A DNA stretch of 53,562 bases. Origin: Nitrospira sp. (GTDB lineage Bacteria; Nitrospirota; Nitrospiria; Nitrospirales; Nitrospiraceae). Numbering within the stretch: the stretch's first letter is position 1; every line of letters starts with the position of its first letter. The notes under the pieces were generated by a model that saw nothing but the letters and a program-made list of their open reading frames with translations, was not told the DNA's origin and ran no database searches. A program made the translations under genes and the position numbers. Location: positions 1-53,562 of the forward strand of contig VGXG01000015.1 of NCBI GenBank assembly GCA_016873395.1. Direction: 5' to 3'. Shown piece after piece: positions 44,741-53,478 of the stretch.

Positions 44741-45406
44741 ATGACCGCCACAACCTCAGCCGACAACCGGAGCCGCATCGGCATCGACGAATCCGGCAAG
44801 GGCGATTATTTCGGCCCGCTGGTGATCGCAGCCGTACACGTGACGTCGGACATTGAACCGGATCTCAAGCTCATGGAAGTCCGGGACAGCAAGAAGGTCT
44901 CCGACGGCCGGGTGCTGGAGATCGCCCGCGATCTCCGTCAGGTCTGCAAACACAGCATCGTCGCCATCGGCCCCCAGCGCTACAACGAACTCTATGCCAA
45001 GATCGGGAACCTGAACCGGCTGCTGGCCTGGGGACATGCGCGCGCGCTGGAAAACCTGCTTGAGCGGGCCGACTGCAACTTGGCCATTTCGGATCAGTTC
45101 GGGGACGAGCGGTACATCCTGAACGCCCTGCTGGAAAAAGGGAAACGCATTCAACTGGTGCAGCGCACGAAAGCGGAAGACGATCTGGCCGTGGCTGCCG
45201 CCTCGATACTCGCCCGAGCCGAATTTCTGCTCAGGCTGAAGCGACTGTCGGAGGAAGTCGGCACCGCGCTCCCGAAAGGCGCATCCAACGTGGAGTTAGC
45301 GGCGCGGATGGTCGTGAAGAAACACGGGAAGGACCGGCTGGGGACCGTCGCGAAACTGCATTTTAAAACGACGAAGTCCGTGCTGGGGAAAACAGAAGAA
45401 GCCTAG
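44741..45406 (+). CDS. rnhC: Ribonuclease HIII, short form
   Basis: A 221-residue RNase H that cuts RNA in RNA-DNA hybrids. The opening IGIDESGKGDYFGPLVIAAV is the RNase HIII signature (Asp16, Glu17 and neighbours); VRDSKKVSD, ISDQFGDE and AAASILARAEFL supply further active-site residues. Known RNase HIII proteins have an extra N-terminal TBP-like substrate-binding domain of about 80 residues; this one starts directly at the catalytic domain. The reading frame upstream begins only at 44699, so the domain is absent rather than missed. ATG at 44741 is the natural start. It converges with the zinc-ribbon gene, overlapping by 4 bp. Confidence 0.85.
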   Translation: MTATTSADNRSRIGIDESGKGDYFGPLVIAAVHVTSDIEPDLKLMEVRDSKKVSDGRVLEIARDLRQVCKHSIVAIGPQRYNELYAKIGNLNRLLAWGHARALENLLERADCNLAISDQFGDERYILNALLEKGKRIQLVQRTKAEDDLAVAAASILARAEFLLRLKRLSEEVGTALPKGASNVELAARMVVKKHGKDRLGTVAKLHFKTTKSVLGKTEEA

Positions 45407-46182
45407 ACCGCCTCTCCGGCCTCATCCTGCTCATGTTTCGCAGGCGCGCCGGCTGCGACTGGCTGTTCCGCAGCCGGGCCCCCTTCCCAATAGAGAATGC
45501 GCTGGCAGTAATTGCAGGAGAGTACTTCCTGTGAGCGTTTGACTTCCGCCACAAGCTGCGGCGGCAACTGCAGTTTGCAGCCAAAACAGGTGCCGTTCCG
45601 AACCGGCGCCAACGCCAGCTCTTTCCTGGTGGCCTTGAGCTTGTTGTAGCGGTCAAGAAGGGCCCGGTCCAGCTTGACAGCCAGCTCCCCTTGCTTCTGC
45701 TCCAACTGGACCAATTCCGACTGAAGGCCCGCCGCGCTTGATTCGAGCCGCTGTTTTTCCTGCGTGAACGTCCGTTCCGCCTCGGTCGCTCGATCCTTAG
45801 CCTGAGCAACCTCTTTCTGCTTGGCTTCGATCCCCTCCATGAGCACGAGGATCTGCTCCTCGACCTCCCCCTTCTTCTTGTTCGCCATTTCAATCTCGAA
45901 GAGGCGGGCCTGGTACTCTTTGTTCGTCTTGAGCTCCGTCACGCCGGCCTTGAGTTTGTCGATCTGCGTCTCATGGGCGTCCAGATCGCGCTCGCGGTCC
46001 CGGCGCTCTTTCATGAGCTGCTCAACGGTGGCGGTGGCTTCTTTCAGAAGGCGGGTGGCCTCGCGGAAGGGGGCTTCGGCGGCTTCAACAAGTTGCGGGG
46101 TTTTTCGTTGTTGCTCCTTGATCTCCCCGATCCGGAGATCGAGAGCTTGCAGTTCGACCAGCGGTGCAAGCTGGGGATTCAA
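45403..46182 (-). CDS. Coiled-coil protein with C4 zinc ribbon (DUF164/zf-RING_7 type)
   Basis: A 259-residue protein. Residues about 10-175 form a long antiparallel coiled coil (LVELQALDLRIGEIKEQQ through LEQKQGELAVKLDRALL). A zinc ribbon follows with Cys pairs in GTCFGCKLQLPPQL and LSCNYCQRILYW, then an acidic/Ala-rich tail. This is the layout of the DUF164 family, for example chlamydial CT398, which contacts RpoN and export proteins, and of HP0958. The exact role here is unknown; a nucleic-acid or sigma-factor-binding adaptor is possible. The start at 46182 is set by the family N-terminus. Confidence 0.85.
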   Translation of the reverse strand: MNPQLAPLVELQALDLRIGEIKEQQRKTPQLVEAAEAPFREATRLLKEATATVEQLMKERRDRERDLDAHETQIDKLKAGVTELKTNKEYQARLFEIEMANKKKGEVEEQILVLMEGIEAKQKEVAQAKDRATEAERTFTQEKQRLESSAAGLQSELVQLEQKQGELAVKLDRALLDRYNKLKATRKELALAPVRNGTCFGCKLQLPPQLVAEVKRSQEVLSCNYCQRILYWEGGPAAEQPVAAGAPAKHEQDEAGEAV

Positions 46183-46389
46183 CAGGACCTCTCTGACATC
46201 AGATCACTCGCCTCCAACAATTTTAAGATCGTAACGCGAAGCCGGGCGGTCTTTCAACAACAATCGGAGCAGGCGGCTCTCGCAAGCGCGGTATGGTCGA
46301 AAGACATGAAAGAATCTCTGGATGGTTTTCTCCGCGCGCATCAAACTCGATACAACGATAAATAGCGCGCGGCTCTAGCAAGCTCGGTA

Positions 46390-46466
46390 TGGTGGGCCCA
46401 CCAGGATTCGAACCTGGGACCAACGGATTATGAGTCCGCCGCTCTGACCACCTGAGCTATGGGCCC
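46390..46466 (-). tRNA. tRNA-Ile2 (anticodon CAU)
   Basis: A 77-nt cloverleaf. Acceptor arms GGGCCCA and TGGGCCC, an encoded A-CCA end, D arm GCTCAGGTGGTCAGAGC, anticodon arm CGGACTCATAATCCG and T arm CCAGGTTCGAATCCTGG. The anticodon CAU and the anticodon-arm sequence around CTCATAA followed by CGTTGGTC match the tRNA-Ile2 whose C34 is changed to lysidine by TilS to read AUA, rather than a methionine tRNA. It lies downstream of rpoD on the same strand. Confidence 0.9.
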
Positions 46467-46473
46467 CTCTTAA

Positions 46474-46577
46474 CCGTGAGGCGTGAAACGTGAGGGGTGA
46501 ATGGTAGACCTGCAAAGAGTTAAGACGTGAATCAGCCTTCCTCCGGCCCCTTACACCTAACGCCTCACCCCTCACGG
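46474..46577. repeat. Inverted spacer between rpoD and tRNA-Ile2
   Basis: CCGTGAGG at 46474 and CCTCACGG at 46570 pair perfectly, and additional GTGAGGGGTGA / TCACCCCTCAC words reinforce the stem. It may end rpoD transcription. Confidence 0.55.
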
Positions 46578-46580
46578 TTT

Positions 46581-48383
<1,803 letters not shown>

Positions 48384-48405
48384 AGCCACTCCCTCAACAA
48401 GCTCG

Positions 48406-50265
48406 TTACGCGGTCGGGGCCGGTGGGACGCCGGCCTTTTTCATGCGCAGGTCATTGACCTGGGCGTTCAAGCGCCGGGCATCGTCCGTTCGCCCGGTCT
48501 GTTCCGCGGCCCGGAGCTGCACGATGAGCTCAGCCAGCGCCTGCTCGCGGCGCTTCCGCTCCAGGGTCTCCAGGCACCCGCGGATCTGCTCCGGCACGTC
48601 TTCGTCGTGCCGTTCCGTCATCGACAGCTCGGTCGTCACGGAGCCGCAGTCGGGGTCGGCCACCGCCTCGTCCAGCATCGGCCGGATGAGCACTCGACCA
48701 TCCCGATCCAGGTGCCGGAGCGCGATCTCGACGATGCGCCGGCAGGCCGGCACGGAGAAGGCCTCCGCGTCCAAGACCCGCACCTGGGCGGCCGTCAATT
48801 GTCCCAGCAGAAGCAGGTGGACCAGGTCCCGCTCTTCCGCACTGCCCTTGAAGCGGCTGTCCGACGTCGGCCGCGCGGCGGCGGCGTCCTGTCGCCCGCC
48901 TCCCCGGCTCGCCCGTCGGCCCCCCAGCCGTTCCTCTTTCGCCACCAGCTCCGGATACCGCTCGATCAGCCGCTGCTGGCTGATCCCCAGTCGCTCCGCG
49001 ACGCGGCGGAGACATTCTTCCTTTTCAATCCTGTGGCCGGTCTTCTGAAGGATGCGCAGGACTTCATCCACGCTCCGGATTCGATCTTCGATCAACCCGG
49101 AGGCGGCCTGCGCCAGACTGTGCTCCACGGCAAAATCCAGCAGGCTGGGCGCGCGCTCCTGCGCCTGCAGGAAGGCCTCGGGACCTTGTGCCCTGATAAA
49201 GGTGTCCGGATCATCCCCCGCCGGCAGCGACACGACTCTGACGCCGATCCCGCTGTCCACGAAGAGGTCCAGCGTCCGCAAGGCCGCCCGCACGCCGGCC
49301 GGATCGGGATCGAACAGCAGCACCACCTTCGTGACGTACCGCCGGATCGTCCTGATGTGATCGGGCGTCAGCGCCGTGCCCAGCGTCGCCACCACGTTGG
49401 TGATCCCCGCCTGGTGCAGCGCAATCGCGTCGAAATAGCCCTCGACGATGATGAGGGTGTCCGTGGTCTTGCCGGCCGTCTCCCGCGCCCGCTCCAGCAG
49501 GTACAAGGCGCGGCCCTTGCTGAAGAGGGGCGTCTCCGGCGAATTGAGATATTTCGGCATCCCCTCGCCCAGGATGCGGCCGCCGAAGGCGATCACTTTT
49601 TTGCGCAGGTCGCAGATCGGGAACATCACCCGCGAGCGGAACTTGTCGTAGTAGCCGGAAGCGTCCTTCGGGTTGCGCCCGGCGTTCTCCTTCGGCGTGA
49701 TCAACCCGCCCGCGAGCAAGTCCGGCAGCGTGTAGCCGCTCCTGAGGAGATGTTTCAGCACGCCGTCCCAGCTTTCCGGCGCATAGCCGAAGCCGAAGGT
49801 TTCCAGCGTGTCGTCGAACATGCCGCGATCCTTGAGGTAGAGCCGCGCATCCCGGCCGACTTCCGCCTGGTGCAGATTGTGCCGAAACCAGGCCTGCGCC
49901 GCCTCGTTCAATTGCTCCAACCGCTCCTTGTTCCCCGAATCCTGCGAGGGCCTGGCCCCTTGCATCACCGGCACCTCGACGCCGGCCTTGGTGCCCAATT
50001 CCCGCACGGTCTCCGGGAACGACGTGCCTTCCATTTTCATCACGAAGGTGAACACGTTGCCGCCGGCGCCGCAGCCGAAACAGTGGAAGATTTGCCGCGA
50101 AGGGCTGACCATGAAGGAGGGAGTCTTCTCCGCGTGGAAGGGACAGAGGCCTTTGAAGTTCTGACCCGCCTTGGAGAGCGTCACGTACCCGGAAACCACG
50201 TCCAGGATGTCAGTGCGATCTTTGATTTGATCGATGACTTCCTGAGGAATAACCCCGTGGCTCAC
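48406..50265 (-). CDS. dnaG: DNA primase
   Basis: A 619-residue primase that lays RNA primers at the replication fork. The N-terminal zinc ribbon has CPFH (Cys41, His44) and CFGC (Cys62, Cys65). The catalytic core follows, with the TOPRIM motif [19 protein letters not shown] and [17 protein letters not shown] carrying the metal acidic residues, then a linker and a C-terminal helicase-binding domain that is weakly conserved. The start is GTG; AGGAG lies 11 nt upstream. A good promoter is found about 100 bp upstream. It is co-transcribed with rpoD. Confidence 0.97.
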   Translation of the reverse strand: MSHGVIPQEVIDQIKDRTDILDVVSGYVTLSKAGQNFKGLCPFHAEKTPSFMVSPSRQIFHCFGCGAGGNVFTFVMKMEGTSFPETVRELGTKAGVEVPVMQGARPSQDSGNKERLEQLNEAAQAWFRHNLHQAEVGRDARLYLKDRGMFDDTLETFGFGYAPESWDGVLKHLLRSGYTLPDLLAGGLITPKENAGRNPKDASGYYDKFRSRVMFPICDLRKKVIAFGGRILGEGMPKYLNSPETPLFSKGRALYLLERARETAGKTTDTLIIVEGYFDAIALHQAGITNVVATLGTALTPDHIRTIRRYVTKVVLLFDPDPAGVRAALRTLDLFVDSGIGVRVVSLPAGDDPDTFIRAQGPEAFLQAQERAPSLLDFAVEHSLAQAASGLIEDRIRSVDEVLRILQKTGHRIEKEECLRRVAERLGISQQRLIERYPELVAKEERLGGRRASRGGGRQDAAAARPTSDSRFKGSAEERDLVHLLLLGQLTAAQVRVLDAEAFSVPACRRIVEIALRHLDRDGRVLIRPMLDEAVADPDCGSVTTELSMTERHDEDVPEQIRGCLETLERKRREQALAELIVQLRAAEQTGRTDDARRLNAQVNDLRMKKAGVPPAPTA

Positions 50266-50362
50266 GCCGGTACCGCTCCTGTGCTTGTCTTGCCGTGAAC
50301 CGAGTGCGCCGCCAGCCGGAAGGGCTTGAAATCCTGAAAGTAATGACCGGTCAATCTAACAG

Positions 50363-50391
50363 ACGAAAGAAGGGGTGTCAACGGCGGGAAG
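50363..50391 (-). promoter_or_regulatory. Promoter of dnaG-rpoD
   Basis: TTGACA (50391-50386) and TAGATT (50368-50363) are separated by exactly 17 nt, a strong sigma-70 promoter. Transcription would start near 50356, leaving a leader of about 90 nt before the GTG of dnaG. Confidence 0.7.
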
Positions 50392-50449
50392 GACGCGGCC
50401 ATGAGCCCTCGTTTTCACGCACCACGCACACATAAAAAGCAAGCGCAGG

Positions 50450-50539
50450 GGGGCAGCCTGACCGTCCTTGTGCTCGCAGAGCCCGCACTTCGGAAAGTGC
50501 TCGCTCGATGCGCGCAGTACAGGACGATCAGGCTACCCC
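50450..50539 (+). repeat. Long intergenic palindrome, family A, copy 3
   Basis: A 90-nt inverted repeat with outer arms AGCCTGACCGTCCTTGT and ACAGGACGATCAGGCT inside GGGG and CCCC. The core GTGCTCGC, a small hairpin (GCACTT CGGA AAGTGC), then GATGCGCGCAGT matches the family core. It lies between the divergent-side leader of dnaG and the terminator of the toxin-antitoxin remnant. Confidence 0.8.
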
Positions 50540-50610
50540 GCGGAAGAAAAATTTGGATATGGTAGGCGGATGCGCGTAGCCGAGCCGCCGTTCAAAGGGG
50601 GAGAGAAGGT

Positions 50611-50642
50611 GAGGGGAAAGGCGCCTTGGAGCCTTTCCCCTC
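50611..50642. terminator. Hairpin after the 66-residue gene
   Basis: A perfect 12-bp stem, GAGGGGAAAGGC with GCCTTTCCCCTC, around an 8-nt loop, 44 bp beyond the stop of the neighbouring minus-strand gene. No U-tract is present on the minus strand; it may be a 3'-end stabiliser or non-canonical terminator. Confidence 0.5.
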
Positions 50643-50685
50643 TCTCGGAACGAAGACCGCTCATCCGGCAACATGCGCGTCGGAG

Positions 50686-50886
50686 TCAGCTGTTCGAGTA
50701 ATCCGATTCCAGCGGGGCGATGTTGTACAGCAGTTCGAGGTCGAATTCGTCAATGAGCGCGTTGACGGCTGACGCGCCGAGGTCGGAGCGCACTTCGTTG
50801 ATGACCAGCTCGATGGCCATGCCGGCCTGCTGGCCATACTGTGCGATCGCAGCCTCAATCCGCCGCCTGGCTTCTTCCGGTTTCAT
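50686..50886 (-). CDS. 66-residue protein of unknown function
   Basis: A small acidic protein. Residues 1-30 look like one amphipathic helix (PEEARRRIEAAIAQYGQQAG) followed by helical parts (AIELVINEVRSDLGASAVNALIDEF). I do not recognise the family. Its ATG overlaps the stop of the truncated DUF5615 frame as ATGA, so it is translated by coupling with the two genes before it. That placement suggests a part in, or a passenger of, the toxin-antitoxin locus. Confidence 0.6.
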   Translation of the reverse strand: MKPEEARRRIEAAIAQYGQQAGMAIELVINEVRSDLGASAVNALIDEFDLELLYNIAPLESDYSNS

Positions 50887-50987
50887 GCGTCTACCTCACA
50901 CCAGGCTTGCGGGACAGTGACGACCTCATGGCCCGTAATCTCCCGGCCCAACCGGCAGTCGATACACTCATCGAGAAGCACTCTCAC
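50883..50987 (-). pseudogene. Truncated DUF5615 (PIN-like) toxin remnant
   Basis: A 34-codon frame starting at a GTG that overlaps the DUF433 stop as GTGA. It reads V-RVLLDECIDCRLGREITGHEV, then VTVPQAWCEVDA and a stop. This is the typical start of DUF5615 proteins (VLLDECVPRRLAREL.GHEV.TV), PIN-like ribonuclease toxins of about 110-120 residues paired with DUF433 antitoxins. Only the first strand with its metal-binding DE and the next helix remain; the rest is lost by deletion or frameshift after TVPQA. It should have no nuclease activity. Confidence 0.75.
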
Positions 50988-51205
50988 GAAGCGACGGTCA
51001 GCATCCTGGTTTTCGCCTCTTCGAGGAAGGCGATGACCTGCTCACGAGTGACCGTGGGAAATCCTTCGAGGAAGTCGTCGATTGTCTGCCCCCCTTCCAG
51101 ATACTCGATGAGCGTTTGGACGGGTACCCGCGTACCGCGAAAGACCGGCGTCCCACCGAGCACGTCAGGGTTTGAAGAGATCAGGGATGAGGTCGGTGTG
51201 GCCAT
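50984..51205 (-). CDS. DUF433 antitoxin-like protein
   Basis: A 73-residue protein of the DUF433 family, small helix-turn-helix proteins that serve as antitoxins next to DUF5615 toxins. Motifs are NPDVLGGTPVFRGTRVPVQTLIEYLEGGQTIDDFLEGFPTV, complete in order, and a final helix EQVIAFLEEAKTRM. ATG at 51205 follows GAGG. The partner toxin is truncated just downstream, so this antitoxin appears to have outlived its target. Confidence 0.88.
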   Translation of the reverse strand: MATPTSSLISSNPDVLGGTPVFRGTRVPVQTLIEYLEGGQTIDDFLEGFPTVTREQVIAFLEEAKTRMLTVAS

Positions 51206-51272
51206 CACGCATCCTCTAGGTGTTCGAATTCTAAGCCAGGAGCGGCGAGAAAGCAATTTGCAACTGCAAGAC

Positions 51273-51590
51273 TTAGCCCAACGTCTGAAGCAACGCATGC
51301 ATTTCCGGGATAAGATCAACGCCGCCACTTGACCGGCCCGAGGCAGCCGCATTGATCCCGGCCGCAAGTACCGGCTTGGCCTCCTCTTTCCTTCCCAGGG
51401 CGATCAAGGCGCGGCTCAAGGCCAGGTGCGACGCGACATGGACGGGGTCAAGCTGGACCGCCACGCGCAGATGCTCGACCGCCTCCTCCAGATCCCCGCC
51501 TTCCTGCAGAATCTTGTTCCCCAGGCCGTACCGCCCCAGAAACCCCTTCGGATTCTTGGCGACCATTTGCCGAAACGCATCAAGATCCAT
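51273..51590 (-). CDS. Small TPR protein
   Basis: A 105-residue cytosolic protein with about two tetratricopeptide repeats: FLGRYGLGNKILQEGGDLEEAVEHLRVAVQLDP and HLALSRALIALGRKEEAKPVLAAG. The N-terminal MDLDAFRQMVAKNPKG is typical of small stand-alone TPR proteins in this group. ATG at 51590 follows AAGG, and a good promoter lies just upstream, giving a very short leader. No enzymatic motif; presumably a protein-binding adaptor. It is divergent from aat. Confidence 0.75.
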   Translation of the reverse strand: MDLDAFRQMVAKNPKGFLGRYGLGNKILQEGGDLEEAVEHLRVAVQLDPVHVASHLALSRALIALGRKEEAKPVLAAGINAAASGRSSGGVDLIPEMHALLQTLG

Positions 51591-51602
51591 AAGGGCCTTT
51601 AT

Positions 51603-51631
51603 ATCATACCGATTTCGAGGTACGCTCTCAA
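51603..51631 (-). promoter_or_regulatory. Promoter of the small TPR gene
   Basis: TTGAGA (51631-51626) and TATGAT (51608-51603) are separated by 17 nt. Transcription would begin about 5-8 nt before the start codon, so the mRNA may have almost no leader. Confidence 0.6.
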
Positions 51632-51677
51632 AAATATCAGCGTCGTGCGCGTACTGTGAACGGGAACCACGCGCCGT

Positions 51678-51683
51678 TATAAT
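51678..51683 (+). promoter_or_regulatory. -10 element before aat
   Basis: A perfect TATAAT lies 34 nt before the aat start. No convincing -35 is seen at 16-18 nt. Confidence 0.4.
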
Positions 51684-51717
51684 GAGAGCGCCACAGAAGG
51701 CACGTGACAGGATAACC

Positions 51718-52413
51718 ATGTCGTCACGCTACTTCACCGACCGGTTCCGCTTTCCCGACCCCCGCGAGGCCGACCCCGAGGGCCTCGTCGCCTACGGGGG
51801 CGACCTGAACCCCCAGCGTGTGCTCGCGGCCTACGCGCAAGGCATCTTCCCCTGGCCCTACGATGCCCGCACGCCGCTCCTGTGGTTCTCTCCCGATCCT
51901 CGCATGGTGCTCCGACCAGCCGAGCTGCACGTGAGCCGCAGCTTACACAAGACCATCAAGAAACACCTGTTCGACATCCGATTCGATACCGCGTTTGACG
52001 AGGTCATCCGGCACTGCGCCACGGTCCGGCGTCCCGGACAGCGCGGCACATGGATTACCGAAGAGATCATCCGGGCCTATGGCAAGCTCCACAAGATGGG
52101 GTTTGCTCATTCTGCGGAAGCCTGGAGCGAGGACACACTGGTGGGCGGCATATACGGGATCTCGCTGGGTGCGGCGTTTTTCGGGGAATCCATGTTCACC
52201 CGACGTCCCGATGCCTCCAAGGCGGCTTTCGTCACCCTGGTCAAGCAGCTCCGGACCTGGGAGTTTCAGTTTTTGGACTGTCAGATCTACGCGGAGCACC
52301 TAGCCCGCTTCGGCGCCACGCCCTGGCCACGAGCCCGCTTCCTCACAGCCCTGGCAAAAGCGCTCAAACAACCCACGCGCCGAGGATCGTGGAGATTGAA
52401 CGACGAAACGTAA
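51718..52413 (+). CDS. aat: Leucyl/phenylalanyl-tRNA--protein transferase
   Basis: A 231-residue enzyme that adds Leu or Phe from tRNA to proteins with N-terminal Lys or Arg, marking them for ClpS-ClpAP. Motifs are LVAYGGDLNPQRVLAAYAQGIFPW, LLWFSPDPRMVL, WITEEIIRAYGKLHKMGFAHSAEAW, VGGIYGISLGAAFFGESMF and FLDCQIYAEHLARFGA. The length is typical. The ATG follows AGGA; the frame upstream is open by chance. It is followed by a family A palindrome. Confidence 0.95.
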   Translation: MSSRYFTDRFRFPDPREADPEGLVAYGGDLNPQRVLAAYAQGIFPWPYDARTPLLWFSPDPRMVLRPAELHVSRSLHKTIKKHLFDIRFDTAFDEVIRHCATVRRPGQRGTWITEEIIRAYGKLHKMGFAHSAEAWSEDTLVGGIYGISLGAAFFGESMFTRRPDASKAAFVTLVKQLRTWEFQFLDCQIYAEHLARFGATPWPRARFLTALAKALKQPTRRGSWRLNDET

Positions 52414-52431
52414 ATGTTGGGGTAAGGAGGC

Positions 52432-52522
52432 GGGCGGCCTGGTTATTCCCCTTGCTCGCGCAACGCGCGGCCTCAGAAGGCCCTCGTTGGACGCGCGCAG
52501 TTAGGGAACAACCAGGCCGCCC
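52432..52522 (+). repeat. Long intergenic palindrome, family A, copy 4
   Basis: A 91-nt inverted repeat with outer arms GGGCGGCCTGGTTATTCCC and GGGAACAACCAGGCCGCCC. Inside are TTGCTCGCGCAACGCGC, a hairpin GGCC TCAGAA GGCC, then CTCGTTGGACGCGCGCAG. It begins 18 nt after the aat stop and could serve as its terminator. Confidence 0.8.
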
Positions 52523-52546
52523 TAGACGAAGTACAGAGTCGCCACA

Positions 52547-52591
52547 AATAAAAAATGAAACGGCGACAGGCCGCTTTCCAAGCCTGTCGCC
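52547..52591 (-). terminator. Minus-strand intrinsic terminator
   Basis: A perfect 10-bp stem, GGCGACAGGC with GCCTGTCGCC. On the minus strand it is followed by GTTTCATTTTTTATTTG, a T-rich tail. No minus-strand gene is recognised directly to its right, so it would end an unknown transcript or antisense RNA. Confidence 0.55.
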
Positions 52592-52703
52592 TTGACGCTT
52601 CGCCACGTTCGTTGAGTTGCTCCAGGGTAGTTGAGAGCAATCGACAAGTTATCGCCCTAGCAGCCCCGTGGTCTCTTCGCCACTATACCAAGCTTCGCTT
52701 GAA

Positions 52704-52840
52704 CCGCCGCGCCTCCGCGCACCGAAGCGCTCTGGCGCGCAGACGCGTTCGATCGCTCGACCCAGAGGCTCTCGACCCCTCGACCTCGCTCGGGGTCGAG
52801 CCTGAGCGGGGTCGAAGGCTCGACGGGTCAACTCGCGGCG
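52704..52840. repeat. Palindrome, family C, expanded copy
   Basis: It shares with 39287-39339 the flanks CTTGA.CCGCCGCG and GCGGCGG and the core GATCG(T/C)TCGACCCA(A/G)AGG with CTCTCGAC. Two insertions are present: about 33 bp after CCGCCGCG, and 48 bp of inverted TCGACC/GGTCGA words between CTCTCGAC and GGGTCA. The region 52414-52880 has no gene. Confidence 0.6.
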
Positions 52841-52885
52841 GAGTGGTCCTTTGCCACCTGTAGCCTTAGATTCTGCGGAATGCGT

Positions 52886-53010
52886 TAAGGCCCGTGATAG
52901 CTCCCCTAACAAGTTTCCAGGGCTTCATTCTTCTCCTGATTGTGTCAACTCTCCGAGGTCTGCCGGGGCTTAGGGCGGGCTTCCCAATGGCGCGGGGCTT
53001 CACCGCGCAG
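52886..53010 (+). ncRNA. Candidate small RNA ahead of a strong terminator
   Basis: No protein-coding frame is credible here. AAGGCCCGTG near 52891 can pair with CGCGGGGCTT near 52992 (9 of 10 pairs counting G-U), and CCCCTAA with TTAGGG inside it, giving a long irregular hairpin of the general kind seen in 6S RNA. A strong intrinsic terminator follows. I cannot identify a family and found no clear promoter. Confidence 0.3.
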
Positions 53011-53062
53011 AAAGGCGACGGGTCTATCAGCGACTCGTCGCCTTTCCACTTTTTGTTTTTTT
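53011..53062 (+). terminator. Strong Rho-independent terminator
   Basis: Arms AAAGGCGACGGGTC and GACTCGTCGCCTTT pair at 13 of 14 positions and are followed by a T-tract (53050-53062). There is no plus-strand protein gene ending nearby (aat stops about 600 bp upstream behind its own palindrome), which suggests that an RNA gene ends here. Confidence 0.75.
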
Positions 53063-53159
53063 CGGCTGGCAGGGTATAGACACGGAGACGTCGGAGTGGT
53101 GGAAAAAGCGACATTGTGGGACCGCCGTGCTGATGTGCGTAGCGGGAGAACGAGCGAGG

Positions 53160-53203
53160 TCCGACCGCCCTTGCCTGTGGGAACCAGGCATGGGCGGATC
53201 GGA
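53160..53203. other. Long stable hairpin in an otherwise empty region
   Basis: Arms TCCGACCGCCC and GGGCGGATCGGA enclose a second stem GCCTG/CAGGC with a 7-nt loop. A weak promoter-like pair (TTTGTT 53052, TATAGA 53075) lies upstream. The region 53063-53478 has no convincing protein gene on either strand; the open frames there lack family resemblance and ribosome sites. It may belong to a structured RNA or an unknown repeat. Confidence 0.35.
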
Positions 53204-53478
53204 GAACCCCTGCATTCCGATGTGGGGGATGGGGGGAGCCGCAGCCGTTCTACCGGTCGCTACAGCAGCTAGGCGGGTACACACCGGAGCAACTTCCATC
53301 ACTTCGATGACCCGCTCCGATTCGTCAGCCGAGTCTTGAATCGTTCCGGGAAGCGCGGGAACGTCGGGCCATGCCACCCCGCTCCATCCGTTCGTCAGCC
53401 GCGTCCATCTTTCAGTTAGAGCGCTCGGCGACAGTCCCCGCATAGCTGCGGCCGCGCCTTCGAAATCATACAGACTGG

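Noticed and set aside
46390-46466. Methionine tRNA
   Set aside because: The anticodon is CAU, but the anticodon arm and the following CGTTGGTC match the lysidine-modified isoleucine tRNA; the first pair and D arm also do not look like an initiator tRNA.
52886-53010. Calling this region 6S RNA or SRP RNA
   Set aside because: The SRP apical loop GGAAGGAAGCAG is absent and the 6S-like fold is only approximate, so it is listed as an unassigned candidate.
53027-53443. A 138-codon minus-strand frame
   Set aside because: It runs through the strong terminator hairpin at 53011-53062, has no ribosome site and no family resemblance.
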